From Gemmatimonadales bacterium (GTDB taxonomy: Bacteria; Gemmatimonadota; Gemmatimonadetes; Gemmatimonadales; GWC2-71-9), in assembly GCA_036265815.1 (NCBI GenBank), contig DATAOI010000052.1:1-64000 (forward strand): a stretch of DNA of 64,000 bases, in the 5' to 3' direction. A model generated the notes under the pieces. The model was not told where the DNA came from, did no database searches, and saw nothing but the letters and a program-made list of their open reading frames with translations. Shown one piece after another: positions 24,980-32,955 of this stretch. Each line of letters starts with the position of its first letter. Within the stretch, counting starts at the first letter, position 1. Both the position numbers and the translations under genes were made by a program.

Positions 24980-25120
24980 AGAAACGTCCTTCCGAGAGGG
25001 GCGGTGGAGTATGCTAGTATGGCCCGCCAAACGGGCCGTGGCAAGGGCGCGCAGTTTCCAGCAGCAGCCCGTGCGAAACGGGTGCTGGGGAGTGCTCACA
25101 TTGGGCATATTGTGCGCCCC

Positions 25121-25546
25121 ATGCGACGCGGCATCACCCTCATCGAGCTGCTGCTGGTCCTGATCGTCACGGGGCTGCTGTCCGCCATCGCACTGCCCCG
25201 GTTCGCCACCCTGGCCGATGATCTGGCCGTCGAGGCGGCAGCCCGTCACTTGGTCGGGGCCCACCGGCGGGCCCGGATGATCGCCATTCTGGAGAGCCGT
25301 CCCGTGGTGCTCACCATCGCACCGGACTCGCTGGTTATCCGGCTGGGCAGTGCGGGCCCTCAGTCGTGGCGAGCATCCGGTCCGGTGGCCGACGGGGTCG
25401 CGCTCGCCGGCGGGGCCAAGCAGATCGTCTTCTCGCCGGTTGGTGTCACGGCCGGTCTTTCCAATGCATCGTTTCAGCTCACTCGGGGGGGCGCGAGTCG
25501 GACCGTGGTCGTATCACGGCTCGGCCGTGTCCGGATTCTTCCCTGA
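25121..25546 (+). CDS. Type IV pseudopilin (GspH/FimT-like)
   Basis: A 141-aa prepilin-like protein. The N-terminus MRRG|ITLIELLLVLIVTG is a classic prepilin peptidase site with Glu at +5 of the mature protein, followed by the N-terminal helix and a small beta-rich domain (DLAVEAAARHLVGAHRRARM, then ILESRPVVLTIAPDSL). GspH/FimT minor pilins take part in type II secretion or type IV pilus assembly. No other secretion gene is nearby, so it is an orphan. The ATG at 25121 is fixed by the leader motif; it has no good Shine-Dalgarno. Confidence 0.85.
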   Translation: MRRGITLIELLLVLIVTGLLSAIALPRFATLADDLAVEAAARHLVGAHRRARMIAILESRPVVLTIAPDSLVIRLGSAGPQSWRASGPVADGVALAGGAKQIVFSPVGVTAGLSNASFQLTRGGASRTVVVSRLGRVRILP

Positions 25547-25646
25547 GGGAGCGGGCGGCCGGCCGGAGGGTGACGGCCTCTTCGGTCGACCGACCCCGCT
25601 CTGCTTCGAAAACGAATCGGGGAGGCGGCGCGGCACCGGGCGGCGC

Positions 25647-26024
25647 CTAACCGTCCTCCAGACCGTACTTCCGCACCTTGTGCAGCAGGGTCGAGCGCGA
25701 AATCCCCAGCAGCAGGGCGGCTTGCCGCTTGTTCCCCGAGGTGTGCCGCAACGCCCGCGAGATGTGTCGCCGCTCCGCCGCGTCCAACGAGTCGGGTTCG
25801 CCCGCCGCGGCCGGCGCAAGAGCGTGACGCAGGGCGCCGAGGTCCAGATCGGGGGCTTCCAGATCGAGCACCACCAGGTCGAAGCCGGGGAGCGCCAGGG
25901 CGGCAGCGGCAGCAGGCCCGTCCGGCGCGGCCACCGCATGGTGACCGGCCCCCCGAAGCAGGCTCAACAGTGCGTCCAGTCGCGCGGGGTCGCGCTCCAG
26001 GACCAGCAGGTGCAGCGGTGGCAT
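25647..26024 (-). CDS. Fis-type DNA-binding protein with truncated receiver-like N-terminus
   Basis: About 125 aa. Residues 1-65 look like a receiver (LHLLVLERDPARLDALLSLL, Asp in DLVVLDLEAPD) that stops before the Thr and Lys positions. The C-terminal ~45 residues are a Fis/NtrC-type helix-turn-helix (HISRALRHTSGNKRQAALLL, GISRSTLLHKVRKYG). It therefore resembles an NtrC-family regulator reduced to receiver part and DNA-binding domain, without the AAA+ module. The ATG at 26024 is chosen; the longer frame adds a poor N-terminus. Confidence 0.8.
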   Translation of the reverse strand: MPPLHLLVLERDPARLDALLSLLRGAGHHAVAAPDGPAAAAALALPGFDLVVLDLEAPDLDLGALRHALAPAAAGEPDSLDAAERRHISRALRHTSGNKRQAALLLGISRSTLLHKVRKYGLEDG

Positions 26025-26312
26025 GCATGAAGGTAACTTTGCTCCCAATCCAATTCGAGAACGGCATGTCGGCAGCACCCGATCTCAGGCGATTGGCCGT
26101 GGGTGAGGACCCGGAGGAACCCCTGCGGGGTGCTGGGCATCGATCAGCGGGATAGCCGCGGCCCCCTTCACCAGCTTGATCCTGGGGAACTGCCAGGGAG
26201 AGCTCTCGACCGCTCCGTTATGGAGTTGACTGTCAGCGCGAGATCGATCTGGCAGCTGGATCCGGGGAGAGCGTACCGGGGAAGCAGCGACTGGGGGGCG
26301 CCGCCCACGCCT

Positions 26313-26353
26313 GAAAAAACGGAACGGCCGCCTAGTCGTGGCTAGACGGCCGT
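26313..26353 (-). terminator. Strong intrinsic terminator (leftward)
   Basis: On the minus strand a 12-bp stem (ACGGCCGTCTAG with CTAGGCGGCCGT, one G-U pair) encloses a 6-nt loop and is followed by TCCGTTTTTTC. This is a textbook Rho-independent terminator, although no protein gene ends nearby on that strand. Confidence 0.8.
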
Positions 26354-26745
26354 CCCGCGCATGGACTACCCGAGGTCGGGGCATTGCTGCCGCCGTTCTT
26401 CTCCCACCTGCCACCGGTTGGCTGATTCGCCGCTCGGGAGGGCGAGGTGAAGCCTCGGCTTCGATCCCCAGGCCGGATGGCCATCCCACCTGGTTCGTCT
26501 ATGCGAGCGCTGCGAGTCGGATCGGGTCGCGGACCGACCTTTCGCACTGCACCCCGAGGCGCAAGATCGGGGCGGATGAAGCACGCGACTGGCTTCACCT
26601 GTCCGAGCCGGGGTGATCACCAGGATCAACGAGAGCCTGAGCCCTTGGTTGCGTCGGCGCTCTCCCCTGATATCCCGCTCGAACCCGCCTTCAGGCCGTG
26701 ACTGCGACACGGGGTCTCAGCACGCTTCCGTTCAGGCGCGTGGAC
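26354..26745 (-). ncRNA. Candidate structured non-coding RNA
   Basis: The minus-strand transcript between the two terminators contains several stems: GAGAGC...GCTCTC, GAAGCC-GA-GGCTTC, and a long imperfect dyad around GGATGGCCATCC. It does not contain the hallmark sequences of RNase P RNA, SRP RNA or tmRNA. No promoter was identified. The call rests on its position between terminators, lack of coding character and local secondary structure. Confidence 0.35.
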
Positions 26746-26781
26746 GTAAAATAGGCACCCGCGAGAATCTCGCAAGTGCCT
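26746..26781 (-). terminator. Intrinsic terminator after the gene at 26908
   Basis: On the minus strand AGGCACTTGCGAG and CTCGCGGGTGCCT pair over 13 positions (two G-U pairs) around ATT, then ATTTTAC. It lies about 130 nt past the stop of the hypothetical gene. On the plus strand the same element has two mismatches, so it works best leftward. Confidence 0.7.
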
Positions 26782-26907
26782 GATTTTATTCGGGTTACGT
26801 CTCTTCGGCCAGCTTCGGATGTGGAAACCTAACCCCTGCCGCTGCCTGCGCCTACCGCCTCCGTCCACACGATGTGGAGATGTGAATCCACATTGGGCAC
26901 CGAACCC

Positions 26908-27519
26908 TCAAGACTCCAGCCCCACCTCGATATAGCGGTAGGTCGGCTCCAGCTCGGTGGGAGCGAACAGGCACCCCGCGGAGCTGGCCGCGTACCACCC
27001 CGCGGCCAGCGGGCGCGGCACGTCCAACTCATGGATGATCGGACCCAGCCAGCGGCGAAGGTGTCGCACCTCCGGAGCCCGCCGCCCCAGTAGCGCGAGC
27101 AGGGCCCCGGCTCCGGCGGTGGCGCGGAGGAAATGAGCCAGCGCGTGCGCCCGATGGGTGAATTCCACCGCCTTCACCCCTGGCTCATCGAACAGGACGG
27201 CGCCCTCGAAGACATCCATCGGCGGGGCATCGAGGCGCGGGCCGAGGTAGACGAAGCGGCGCCCATTGGCGCTCTTTCGCTCGATGACGGCGGCCGCGGT
27301 TTCGCTGGTGAGCCTGGCCGCGTGCAGCAGATCGTCGTCCAGCAGCACCCCCACCGCCCCACTCCACTCCAGCGCGGCCAGGGCGGTCTCGACCGGGCAG
27401 CCCAGGGCATCGTCGAAGGCCAGCAGGCGAGGCGCCTCCCCGGCCCGGAGCACGAAGTGCGACAGTCCTTCAGCCCGATCGGTGAAGGTGCGGACAACCA
27501 GAGTTTGTGGCGCGGTCAT
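26908..27519 (-). CDS. Hypothetical protein
   Basis: A 203-aa soluble alpha/beta protein with no signal peptide or transmembrane helix. Regions such as VETALAALEWSGAVGVLLDD, RFVYLGPRLDAPPM and PTYRYIEVGLE are protein-like, and codon use matches the neighbours. No family is recognised. It follows the Ig/LVIVD gene by 42 nt on the same strand and may be co-transcribed; an intrinsic terminator lies downstream. Confidence 0.7.
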   Translation of the reverse strand: MTAPQTLVVRTFTDRAEGLSHFVLRAGEAPRLLAFDDALGCPVETALAALEWSGAVGVLLDDDLLHAARLTSETAAAVIERKSANGRRFVYLGPRLDAPPMDVFEGAVLFDEPGVKAVEFTHRAHALAHFLRATAGAGALLALLGRRAPEVRHLRRWLGPIIHELDVPRPLAAGWYAASSAGCLFAPTELEPTYRYIEVGLES

Positions 27520-27561
27520 GCCTTCAATCTACGTGCTGGGCGCCCCCCGGACCATGGCCGC

Positions 27562-29547
27562 TCAAGGCGTCAGCTCCGACGACGGCTCGACCTTCACGAT
27601 CCAGAGCCCGGCGTTGATGTCGTTGACGTAGACCAGTCCGTTCCGATAGAAGGCGCCCCAGGCGTTCGCCGCGTTGGGCACGACGCCGCGGCTGTCGCCC
27701 GTGACCACGTGCGCGATCTCCCGGCCCTGCCGCAAGAGGTCGCCCCGGAGCTCACCCGAGATATCCAGCACTCTGAGGCCGCCCTGGTAGTCACCCATGT
27801 AGAGCGTGTCGCCTGCGACCCACACATTGTGGGTCCCTCCGTCCTTGGGCTCGTAGTAGGCCACCTCCCTGGGATGGCGCAGCTCCGATACGTCGATCAC
27901 GTGGAGCCGCCCGTAGGCTCGGCCCAGTCCGACCACGCCACCTCCCTCGGTATTGCGCGGCTTCGCCGAGAACACCTCGTCTCCGACGAAGACGTACTTG
28001 CCGTGGCGCCAGGCCGTATGGGTGCCACGGATGAACCCCGGTCCGCCCACCGCCTCGACATCGCGGTAGAGATCATCCAGGGCATACTTGTACTGGGAGA
28101 CCAGTTGGGGGTTCTCCGGGCTGCCGCCGGCCATGCCGTTGCCGACGTCGAGGATCACCAGACCGTTGTTCCAGTAGCTCAGGTAGGCGAGCCCATCCTG
28201 CACGTCGATGTCGTGCAGCATCCGGCCCGCGCTTGTGCCGGGCGTCTCCCACCGGGCCACCTGCCGCGGCTTGTAGGGATCGCGCAGGTCGATCACCCGC
28301 ATCGATCCGGTGGCGTCGTCGGTGAGATAGACGTAGCCGCGGTAGATGAACGTGCTATGCACCCCACCGGTGACCGTCTCGGTGAACTCGGCGATCGCCT
28401 TCGGGTGGGCTGGATCTTCGAATGAGAGGACCACGATCCCGTTCTTGCGGGTCGAGGCATTCTCCCGGGTGAGGACGCCGTATTTGCCGTCCTCGGTGGT
28501 CATCACGTCGTTGATGTGCCGGGCATCCACCACCACCGAGTCGGTGATCGACGGCGTCGCAGGATTCGCCAGATCGACCGCGTAGATCCGATCGCCGATG
28601 GTAGTGAGATATCCGTGCTTTCCGTCCGGATGGATCCAGAACTCGGCGGCGGGGAAGGCGATCGGCAGCCGCCCCACCAGTGTCGTGGGACGGCGGACAT
28701 CGCGGTCCCTCACGGTGACCAGGGTTTCGGCGGTTCGGCCCGCGAAGCTGGCCGCGACCCGATATATCCCGGGGACATCGGCCACGAAGCTGCCGTCGGG
28801 GTCGATCTGCCCGTTGCCCGGGCTGAGACTCCACTCGGGTTGCGCGTCGCTCACCGTACGGCCCGCGGCGTTACGGGCCCGAAAGCCGATCTTCAGCACA
28901 TCGCCCGTGCGGATGCTGGTGTCCCCGGGCTCCAGTTGCAGCGAAGCGACCGGATTGGGATGCACCGTGATGCTGAGTGTACGCCGGCTCCGGCCGGCCC
29001 GCGCGGTGAGGGTCGCCCGACCGGGCCGGCCGCCGGTGAGCCGTCCCGAGCGGCTCACCGCCACGACCGCGGGCGCATCCGAGCTCCAGATTACCTCGTC
29101 GTACCGCCGGTCGTCATTGGCGGAGTAGGGTGTGGCCATCAGCTGCACGGTCTGCCCGGCATATAGCTTGGTGACCACTGGCTCGATGGCGATCTTGGCG
29201 GCGGGTCCCGGCAAAATGGTGACCCGGGCAAACCCGGCGGCCGGTGAGCCGCCGGCGGCCGGGCTCACCAGCGCGCTGAGTGTGAGGGTTCCGGTCGCGC
29301 CACCGGTCACCAGCCCCGTCGAATCCACGGTCCCCTCGAAGTGCCCACCGGACTGAAACCACCGCACGGTGGTGCCGGGGTACGGTCGTCCTGCGGAGTC
29401 CAGGGCCGAGACCTTGAGCCGGACGGTGTCACCCACTTGGATGGCCACCTCGGCCGGCTGCACGATCGCCTTGGCGATGGGTGAAGGGGTCGGCGGGACG
29501 GGCGCGGTTTGTTGCAGCGCGAGCAGGAGGCCGACGGCGTGGAGCAT
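27562..29547 (-). CDS. Secreted Ig-like and LVIVD beta-propeller protein
   Basis: A 661-aa exported protein. The N-terminus has a short hydrophobic signal (MLHAVGLLLALQQ) followed by three bacterial Ig-like domains of the BID_2 type (AIQVGDTVRLKVSALDSAGR, LYAGQTVQLMATPYS, SIRTGDVLKIGFRARN). From about residue 290 it continues as LVIVD-type propeller repeats (IYAVDLANPATPSI, MRVIDLRDPYKPRQVARW, LHVIDVSELRHPREVAYY, LRVLDISGELRG). Such proteins are surface or periplasmic and poorly characterised. The ATG at 29547 has GAGGTG upstream; the longer frame is rejected because it lacks a signal peptide. Confidence 0.85.
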   Translation of the reverse strand: MLHAVGLLLALQQTAPVPPTPSPIAKAIVQPAEVAIQVGDTVRLKVSALDSAGRPYPGTTVRWFQSGGHFEGTVDSTGLVTGGATGTLTLSALVSPAAGGSPAAGFARVTILPGPAAKIAIEPVVTKLYAGQTVQLMATPYSANDDRRYDEVIWSSDAPAVVAVSRSGRLTGGRPGRATLTARAGRSRRTLSITVHPNPVASLQLEPGDTSIRTGDVLKIGFRARNAAGRTVSDAQPEWSLSPGNGQIDPDGSFVADVPGIYRVAASFAGRTAETLVTVRDRDVRRPTTLVGRLPIAFPAAEFWIHPDGKHGYLTTIGDRIYAVDLANPATPSITDSVVVDARHINDVMTTEDGKYGVLTRENASTRKNGIVVLSFEDPAHPKAIAEFTETVTGGVHSTFIYRGYVYLTDDATGSMRVIDLRDPYKPRQVARWETPGTSAGRMLHDIDVQDGLAYLSYWNNGLVILDVGNGMAGGSPENPQLVSQYKYALDDLYRDVEAVGGPGFIRGTHTAWRHGKYVFVGDEVFSAKPRNTEGGGVVGLGRAYGRLHVIDVSELRHPREVAYYEPKDGGTHNVWVAGDTLYMGDYQGGLRVLDISGELRGDLLRQGREIAHVVTGDSRGVVPNAANAWGAFYRNGLVYVNDINAGLWIVKVEPSSELTP

Positions 29548-29693
29548 CGAGCACCTCGAGGCAAGAAAATCGGAATGAGCGCGGGAGGGGAGAATGTACA
29601 TCGGGGTCGGGCGCACCGGTACCGGCGCATGGCTCCCGCGGCTTTCACGGGCTAACTTTGTCCTTGGAGCAGCCGCGGTTTCCGGAGACCCGT

Positions 29694-30215
29694 ATGCACG
29701 TGGAGTGGACCTCTTACAGTTCGCCGGTGGGCGCGCTCACGGTGGTGGAGTGCGAGGCCGGCCCACTCGTCGTCGAGTTCCCCCACCGTGCCGTGACGGT
29801 CAAGTGGGCGGTTCGGCTGCGCGCTGCCGTTCCCGAGCTCCACATCGCCCAGGGGCCGTGCCGCACCACCGTCGCCTGGCTGGACGAGTACTTCAGCGGC
29901 AGCCCCCGGCCCTTTCCCTATCCCGAGCATCTCAAGCGCTGGTTCGATCTTTCTCCGGCACAGGTGGCAGTCTTCAAGACCCTCCGCCGGATCCCGCTGG
30001 GCGAGACCCGGTCGTATGACGACATCGCTCGCGCCACCGAGCTTCATCCGCGGCAGATCGGCTGGCTGGTGGCGGCGAACCACCTTGCCATCCTGATTCC
30101 CTGCCATCGAGTGGTCGGCAAGGACGGCGGATTGGTGGGTTACGGCGGCGGGCTGGCCAAGAAGCGATGGCTGCTGGACCACGAGTTGAGGGCCTCTGGA
30201 GTGGTGCTCCGCTAG
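29694..30215 (+). CDS. ogt: Methylated-DNA-protein-cysteine methyltransferase
   Basis: A 173-aa O6-alkylguanine-DNA alkyltransferase. The suicidal Cys is at about 137 in IPCHRVVGKDGGLVGYGGGL; the preceding helix-turn-helix (QVAVFKTLRRIPLGETRSYD, then IARATELHPRQIGWLVAANH) binds DNA. It removes alkyl groups from guanine O6. It lacks an Ada metal-binding domain, so it is the repair-only form. GGAG lies upstream of the ATG. It is divergent from the Ig/LVIVD gene. Confidence 0.93.
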   Translation: MHVEWTSYSSPVGALTVVECEAGPLVVEFPHRAVTVKWAVRLRAAVPELHIAQGPCRTTVAWLDEYFSGSPRPFPYPEHLKRWFDLSPAQVAVFKTLRRIPLGETRSYDDIARATELHPRQIGWLVAANHLAILIPCHRVVGKDGGLVGYGGGLAKKRWLLDHELRASGVVLR

Positions 30216-30227
30216 AGCCTCGTTGTA

Positions 30228-30233
30228 TTGACA
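30228..30233 (+). promoter_or_regulatory. Candidate -35 element for the cold-shock gene
   Basis: A perfect TTGACA lies about 180 nt upstream of the csp ATG, followed by AT-richer sequence (CTTATGG about 20 nt on) that could hold a -10 element. The spacing is longer than the ideal 17 nt, so the assignment is tentative. Confidence 0.35.
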
Positions 30234-30304
30234 AATCCCTTTCCGCGCATGACCTTATGGCATGCACCGCGCGGTCCCTTCCACTGCATCCTTGAGTTAG
30301 CGTG

Positions 30305-30414
30305 GCCGGCCGGACCCTTGGTCCGGGCGGCTTTTTAATGGGGCGTTTTCTCCCGGCCACAAGGGCCGGGTGTTTCCCCGGAGCCCGCGGGCTCCCTTTC
30401 AAGAGGTCGCAGCA
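30305..30414 (+). promoter_or_regulatory. Structured 5' leader of the cold-shock gene (three hairpins)
   Basis: Three successive GC hairpins: 30305-30331 (followed by TTTTT, terminator-like), 30352-30370 (CCCGGCC/GGCCGGG around ACAAG) and 30380-30395 (GGAGCCCGCGGGCTCC, a perfect palindrome) close to the ribosome-binding region. Long structured leaders that change fold with temperature control cspA in other bacteria. Here the first hairpin could also attenuate transcription. Confidence 0.55.
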
Positions 30415-30615
30415 ATGGCGAAGGGCACCGTCAAGTGGTTCAATGACGCCAAGGGATTCGGCTTCATCGCGCAGGAGGGTGGGAAAGACGTGTTCGTGCA
30501 CCACACCGCCATCATCGCCGAAGGCTTCCGATCGCTCTCCGAGGGAGACTCGGTGGAGTTCGAGGTGGTCGAGGGTCCCAAAGGCCTGCAGGCCTCCAAC
30601 GTTCGCAAGGTCTGA
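30415..30615 (+). CDS. csp: Cold-shock domain protein
   Basis: A 66-aa single cold-shock domain with both RNA-binding motifs: [15 protein letters not shown] (RNP1) and [10 protein letters not shown] (RNP2). It binds single-stranded RNA and DNA and prevents RNA structure at low temperature or in fast growth. Its length is typical. It is a monocistronic unit with a long structured leader; GAGGT lies upstream of the ATG at 30415. Confidence 0.97.
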   Translation: MAKGTVKWFNDAKGFGFIAQEGGKDVFVHHTAIIAEGFRSLSEGDSVEFEVVEGPKGLQASNVRKV

Positions 30616-30711
30616 CGCCGCCACCAGCGCCCTTCTACACTGACGCAACGCCCCTGCTCTCTGGTCCCCCGCTCGGCGGGGGATCAGGACGTTCTCCGAC
30701 CCACGGCGGCC

Positions 30712-31269
30712 ATGATCAGCTGGACCAGCATCCTCAGCCTGGCTCTGCTCGCCTCCTCGCCCCTGCGGGGAGCACCGGCCGCCTCACGACTCGTCTCCGA
30801 CAGCAGCGTCCTCCAATTCCACGGATTCGAAGCCGGCGCCCGGCTGAGTGAGATCGAGGCCCGTCTCCGCCGGCTCGGCGGCGGACGGCTGCGCTGCGAC
30901 CAGGCCAAGGCAGACCGGCGCGTTTCCGAGTGCCGCGCCGTGATCACCGACGCCGACCTCGGCGGAACGGTCAACCTCTGGGTCTCCGCCATCGACAGCG
31001 TGGCGGGAGTCATCACCCTCTCGTCCGATGCGGCGGGAGACCGGCTCGATCGCTGGCGCCGGCGTATCGAGGCCAGCTACGGCCGGGTAGGCGCGACGGT
31101 GCGCGGAAGCGAATGGATGATGCAATGGGTCCGCCGCGGCCGCATGCTCCGACTCACCTGGCGAACGGATCACGGAGCAAAGGCAGCCTCCGTGAGCCTG
31201 GTGGACGGCCGGGTGCTCGACGGCTGGGGCCGGAGTCGGGCCCGTCCGGCAGGGAGTGGCCCTTCGTAG
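30712..31269 (+). CDS. Secreted hypothetical protein
   Basis: A 185-aa protein with a signal peptide (SWTSILSLALLASSPLRG) and a small domain of mixed beta/alpha character: LQFHGFEAGARLSEIEARLR, LRCDQAKADRRVSECRAVIT (two Cys that could form a disulphide) and GGTVNLWVSAIDSVAGVITL. No catalytic motif or known family is recognised. It converges with the Smr gene. Confidence 0.7.
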   Translation: MISWTSILSLALLASSPLRGAPAASRLVSDSSVLQFHGFEAGARLSEIEARLRRLGGGRLRCDQAKADRRVSECRAVITDADLGGTVNLWVSAIDSVAGVITLSSDAAGDRLDRWRRRIEASYGRVGATVRGSEWMMQWVRRGRMLRLTWRTDHGAKAASVSLVDGRVLDGWGRSRARPAGSGPS

Positions 31270-31277
31270 ACCCGCCG

Positions 31278-31559
31278 TCAGCCGGCCAGGAGCACGAGAA
31301 AGCTTCCCTCCGATTCCTCCAGCACGAAATCCCGTACCGGCGCGCCCCGGACCTTGAGTGTACGGAGCAGAGTGCGCACCCGAGTCCTGACCGGGGCGCC
31401 GCCGCCGCCGCGACCTCGTCCGGTGATGAGACGAACCACCCGTCCGCCGCGCACCCGTCCCTGAACCCGGAGGAAGCGCTCCGCGTTGTCTACCGCCTCT
31501 ACCACCGTCTGCCCGTGCAGGTCGTAGGTGGCCTCCGCGGGTCGATCGATCCAATCCAT
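31278..31559 (-). CDS. Smr-domain protein
   Basis: A 93-aa stand-alone Smr domain: TYDLHGQTVVEAVDNAERFL at the start (DLHG motif) and LITGRGRGGGGAPVRTRVRT (the HGxG-like loop, here GRGRG) before a C-terminal strand. Smr domains bind or nick DNA/RNA; stand-alone forms in bacteria are mostly uncharacterised. The conserved His of the second motif (ITGHGxG) is replaced by Arg, which may affect nuclease activity. Confidence 0.85.
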   Translation of the reverse strand: MDWIDRPAEATYDLHGQTVVEAVDNAERFLRVQGRVRGGRVVRLITGRGRGGGGAPVRTRVRTLLRTLKVRGAPVRDFVLEESEGSFLVLLAG

Positions 31560-31707
31560 CCTGGCACCCCTCCCGACCTGAGTACGTAAATTGCACTTTC
31601 CCGCCGTCGGCCATCAGAGTCGGGGCGCCAGGCCGGCGGCCGAGTGCCGCGGGCCGGCCCCCGCGAATGTCTCCAAGCCTTTTCCCTAGAGCAGTTTACA
31701 TCAAAAT

Positions 31708-32955
31708 ATGAGGTCGCTGCTTCAGCGCGCCGGGCCCGATCCCGGTCGAGGGCGACTCAACCGGGAGCGTGCCTTGGCATTGTTCCACCGATTCAGGCCA
31801 TTTGCGCCGCGCGGAGCCGCGCTTCTGACAGCGACGCTGCTGGTGGTCTCCTGCGCCAACAGCTCGCGCGAGGCCATCCACATCGGGCTGGCCGGTTCCT
31901 TCAGCGATCCCATCGGCCTGCCGATGAAGCTCGCCGCGGAGCTCGCGGTCGAAGAGATCAACGCGACAGGAGGGATCAACGGTCACCCGGTGGAGCTGCT
32001 AGTCAAGGACGATTACGCCGATCCCGACTCCGCGGTCTTCGTAGCCAATGATCTCTACGCCTCCGACGTCTCCGCCGTAGTGGGCCACCTGTTCTCCGGA
32101 ATGACCCTCGCGGCCGCACCGGTCTATAATGGCGGCGACCATCCACTCGTGGCGATCTCGCCATCATCCTCGTCGCCCGAGGTCACGACCGCGGGCACCT
32201 ACACCTTTCGGATCTGTCCCAGCGACCTGGCACACGGCGCGGTCCTCGCCCATTGGGTGCGGGACCGGCTCCACCTCACCCAGGGCGCGGTACTCTATCT
32301 CAATGATCAGTACGGTCGCGGCATCCGGCAAACCTTCGTCAGCGAGTTCACCCGGCTGGGCGGCGATCTCCGCTCCATCGACCCGTATCTGGGCGACCGT
32401 CCGGATGTCGGGCCTTACCTCGACCGGCTGGCCCAGGGCAGAAAGCCCGAGTTCCTCATCATCGCCGGGAATCGGAGCGAAGCCGAGGAGATCATCCGTC
32501 AGGCTCGGGCCCGCGGACTTCGGATGCCGGTGCTGGGCGGGGACGGTCTCGAAGGCATTCAGGAGGCCGGCGCGCTGGCCGAGGGCGTCTATCTGTCATC
32601 TCCCTACTTTCCCGCCATTCCCACCGCGGCGAACCGCCGCTTCGTGCAGGCGTTCCGGAAGAAATACCCCGAGGTCGGTCTGCCCAACCAGCCGGCCGCC
32701 GGTGCGTACGATGCGATCTATCTGCTGCGAGACGTGATCACCCGGGTCGGGGCAGACCGGGAGGCCGTGCGCCGGGCGCTCGCTGGCGTGGGCTCGGCCA
32801 GCCCCGCCTTCGAAGGCGTCACCGGCACGGTGGCATTCGATGCCGCCGGCGACGTGCCCAACCAGAACGTGTATATCGGCCTGGTCCGGCACGGCGCGGT
32901 GGAGGTGGTGGACGGGGCGGAGCCGGCCGGGAGCCCGGTGGAGGGCACCCAGTGA
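31708..32955 (+). CDS. Type 1 periplasmic solute-binding protein (branched-chain amino-acid/amide type)
   Basis: A 415-aa lipoprotein-like binding protein of the Peripla_BP_6 class. A signal region with lipobox VVSC is followed by [58 protein letters not shown] and the interdomain hinge [17 protein letters not shown]. Such proteins usually feed an ABC importer, but no permease or ATPase is adjacent. Instead the stop codon overlaps the start of a chemoreceptor gene (GTGA), so it more likely delivers ligand to that receptor. The ATG at 31708 has a weak ribosome-binding site; TTG at 31774 is an alternative. Confidence 0.85.
   Translation: MRSLLQRAGPDPGRGRLNRERALALFHRFRPFAPRGAALLTATLLVVSCANSSREAIHIGLAGSFSDPIGLPMKLAAELAVEEINATGGINGHPVELLVKDDYADPDSAVFVANDLYASDVSAVVGHLFSGMTLAAAPVYNGGDHPLVAISPSSSSPEVTTAGTYTFRICPSDLAHGAVLAHWVRDRLHLTQGAVLYLNDQYGRGIRQTFVSEFTRLGGDLRSIDPYLGDRPDVGPYLDRLAQGRKPEFLIIAGNRSEAEEIIRQARARGLRMPVLGGDGLEGIQEAGALAEGVYLSSPYFPAIPTAANRRFVQAFRKKYPEVGLPNQPAAGAYDAIYLLRDVITRVGADREAVRRALAGVGSASPAFEGVTGTVAFDAAGDVPNQNVYIGLVRHGAVEVVDGAEPAGSPVEGTQ

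Larger units (their letters stand above)
26025..26907. other. Large gap with leftward terminators and no credible protein gene
   Basis: About 880 nt without a protein-like reading frame: all open frames on both strands are Arg/Ser/Pro-rich. Two hairpins with T-runs on the minus strand (26746-26781 and 26313-26353) bracket a segment with several inverted repeats. This looks like a non-coding transcription unit read leftward. Confidence 0.5.

Noticed and set aside
25121-25546. Part of a type II secretion or pilus cluster
   Set aside because: No other pilin, ATPase, secretin or prepilin peptidase gene lies nearby, so it is annotated as an orphan pseudopilin.
26085-26598. Protein genes in the 26-26.9 kb gap
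   Set aside because: Frames on both strands are low-complexity, lack ribosome-binding sites and resemble no protein.
26354-26745. RNase P RNA, SRP RNA or tmRNA
   Set aside because: Hallmark sequences such as GAGGAAAGTCC or the SRP tetraloop region are absent.
31708-32955. Branched-chain amino-acid ABC importer operon
   Set aside because: No permease or ATPase gene is adjacent; the next gene is a chemoreceptor.
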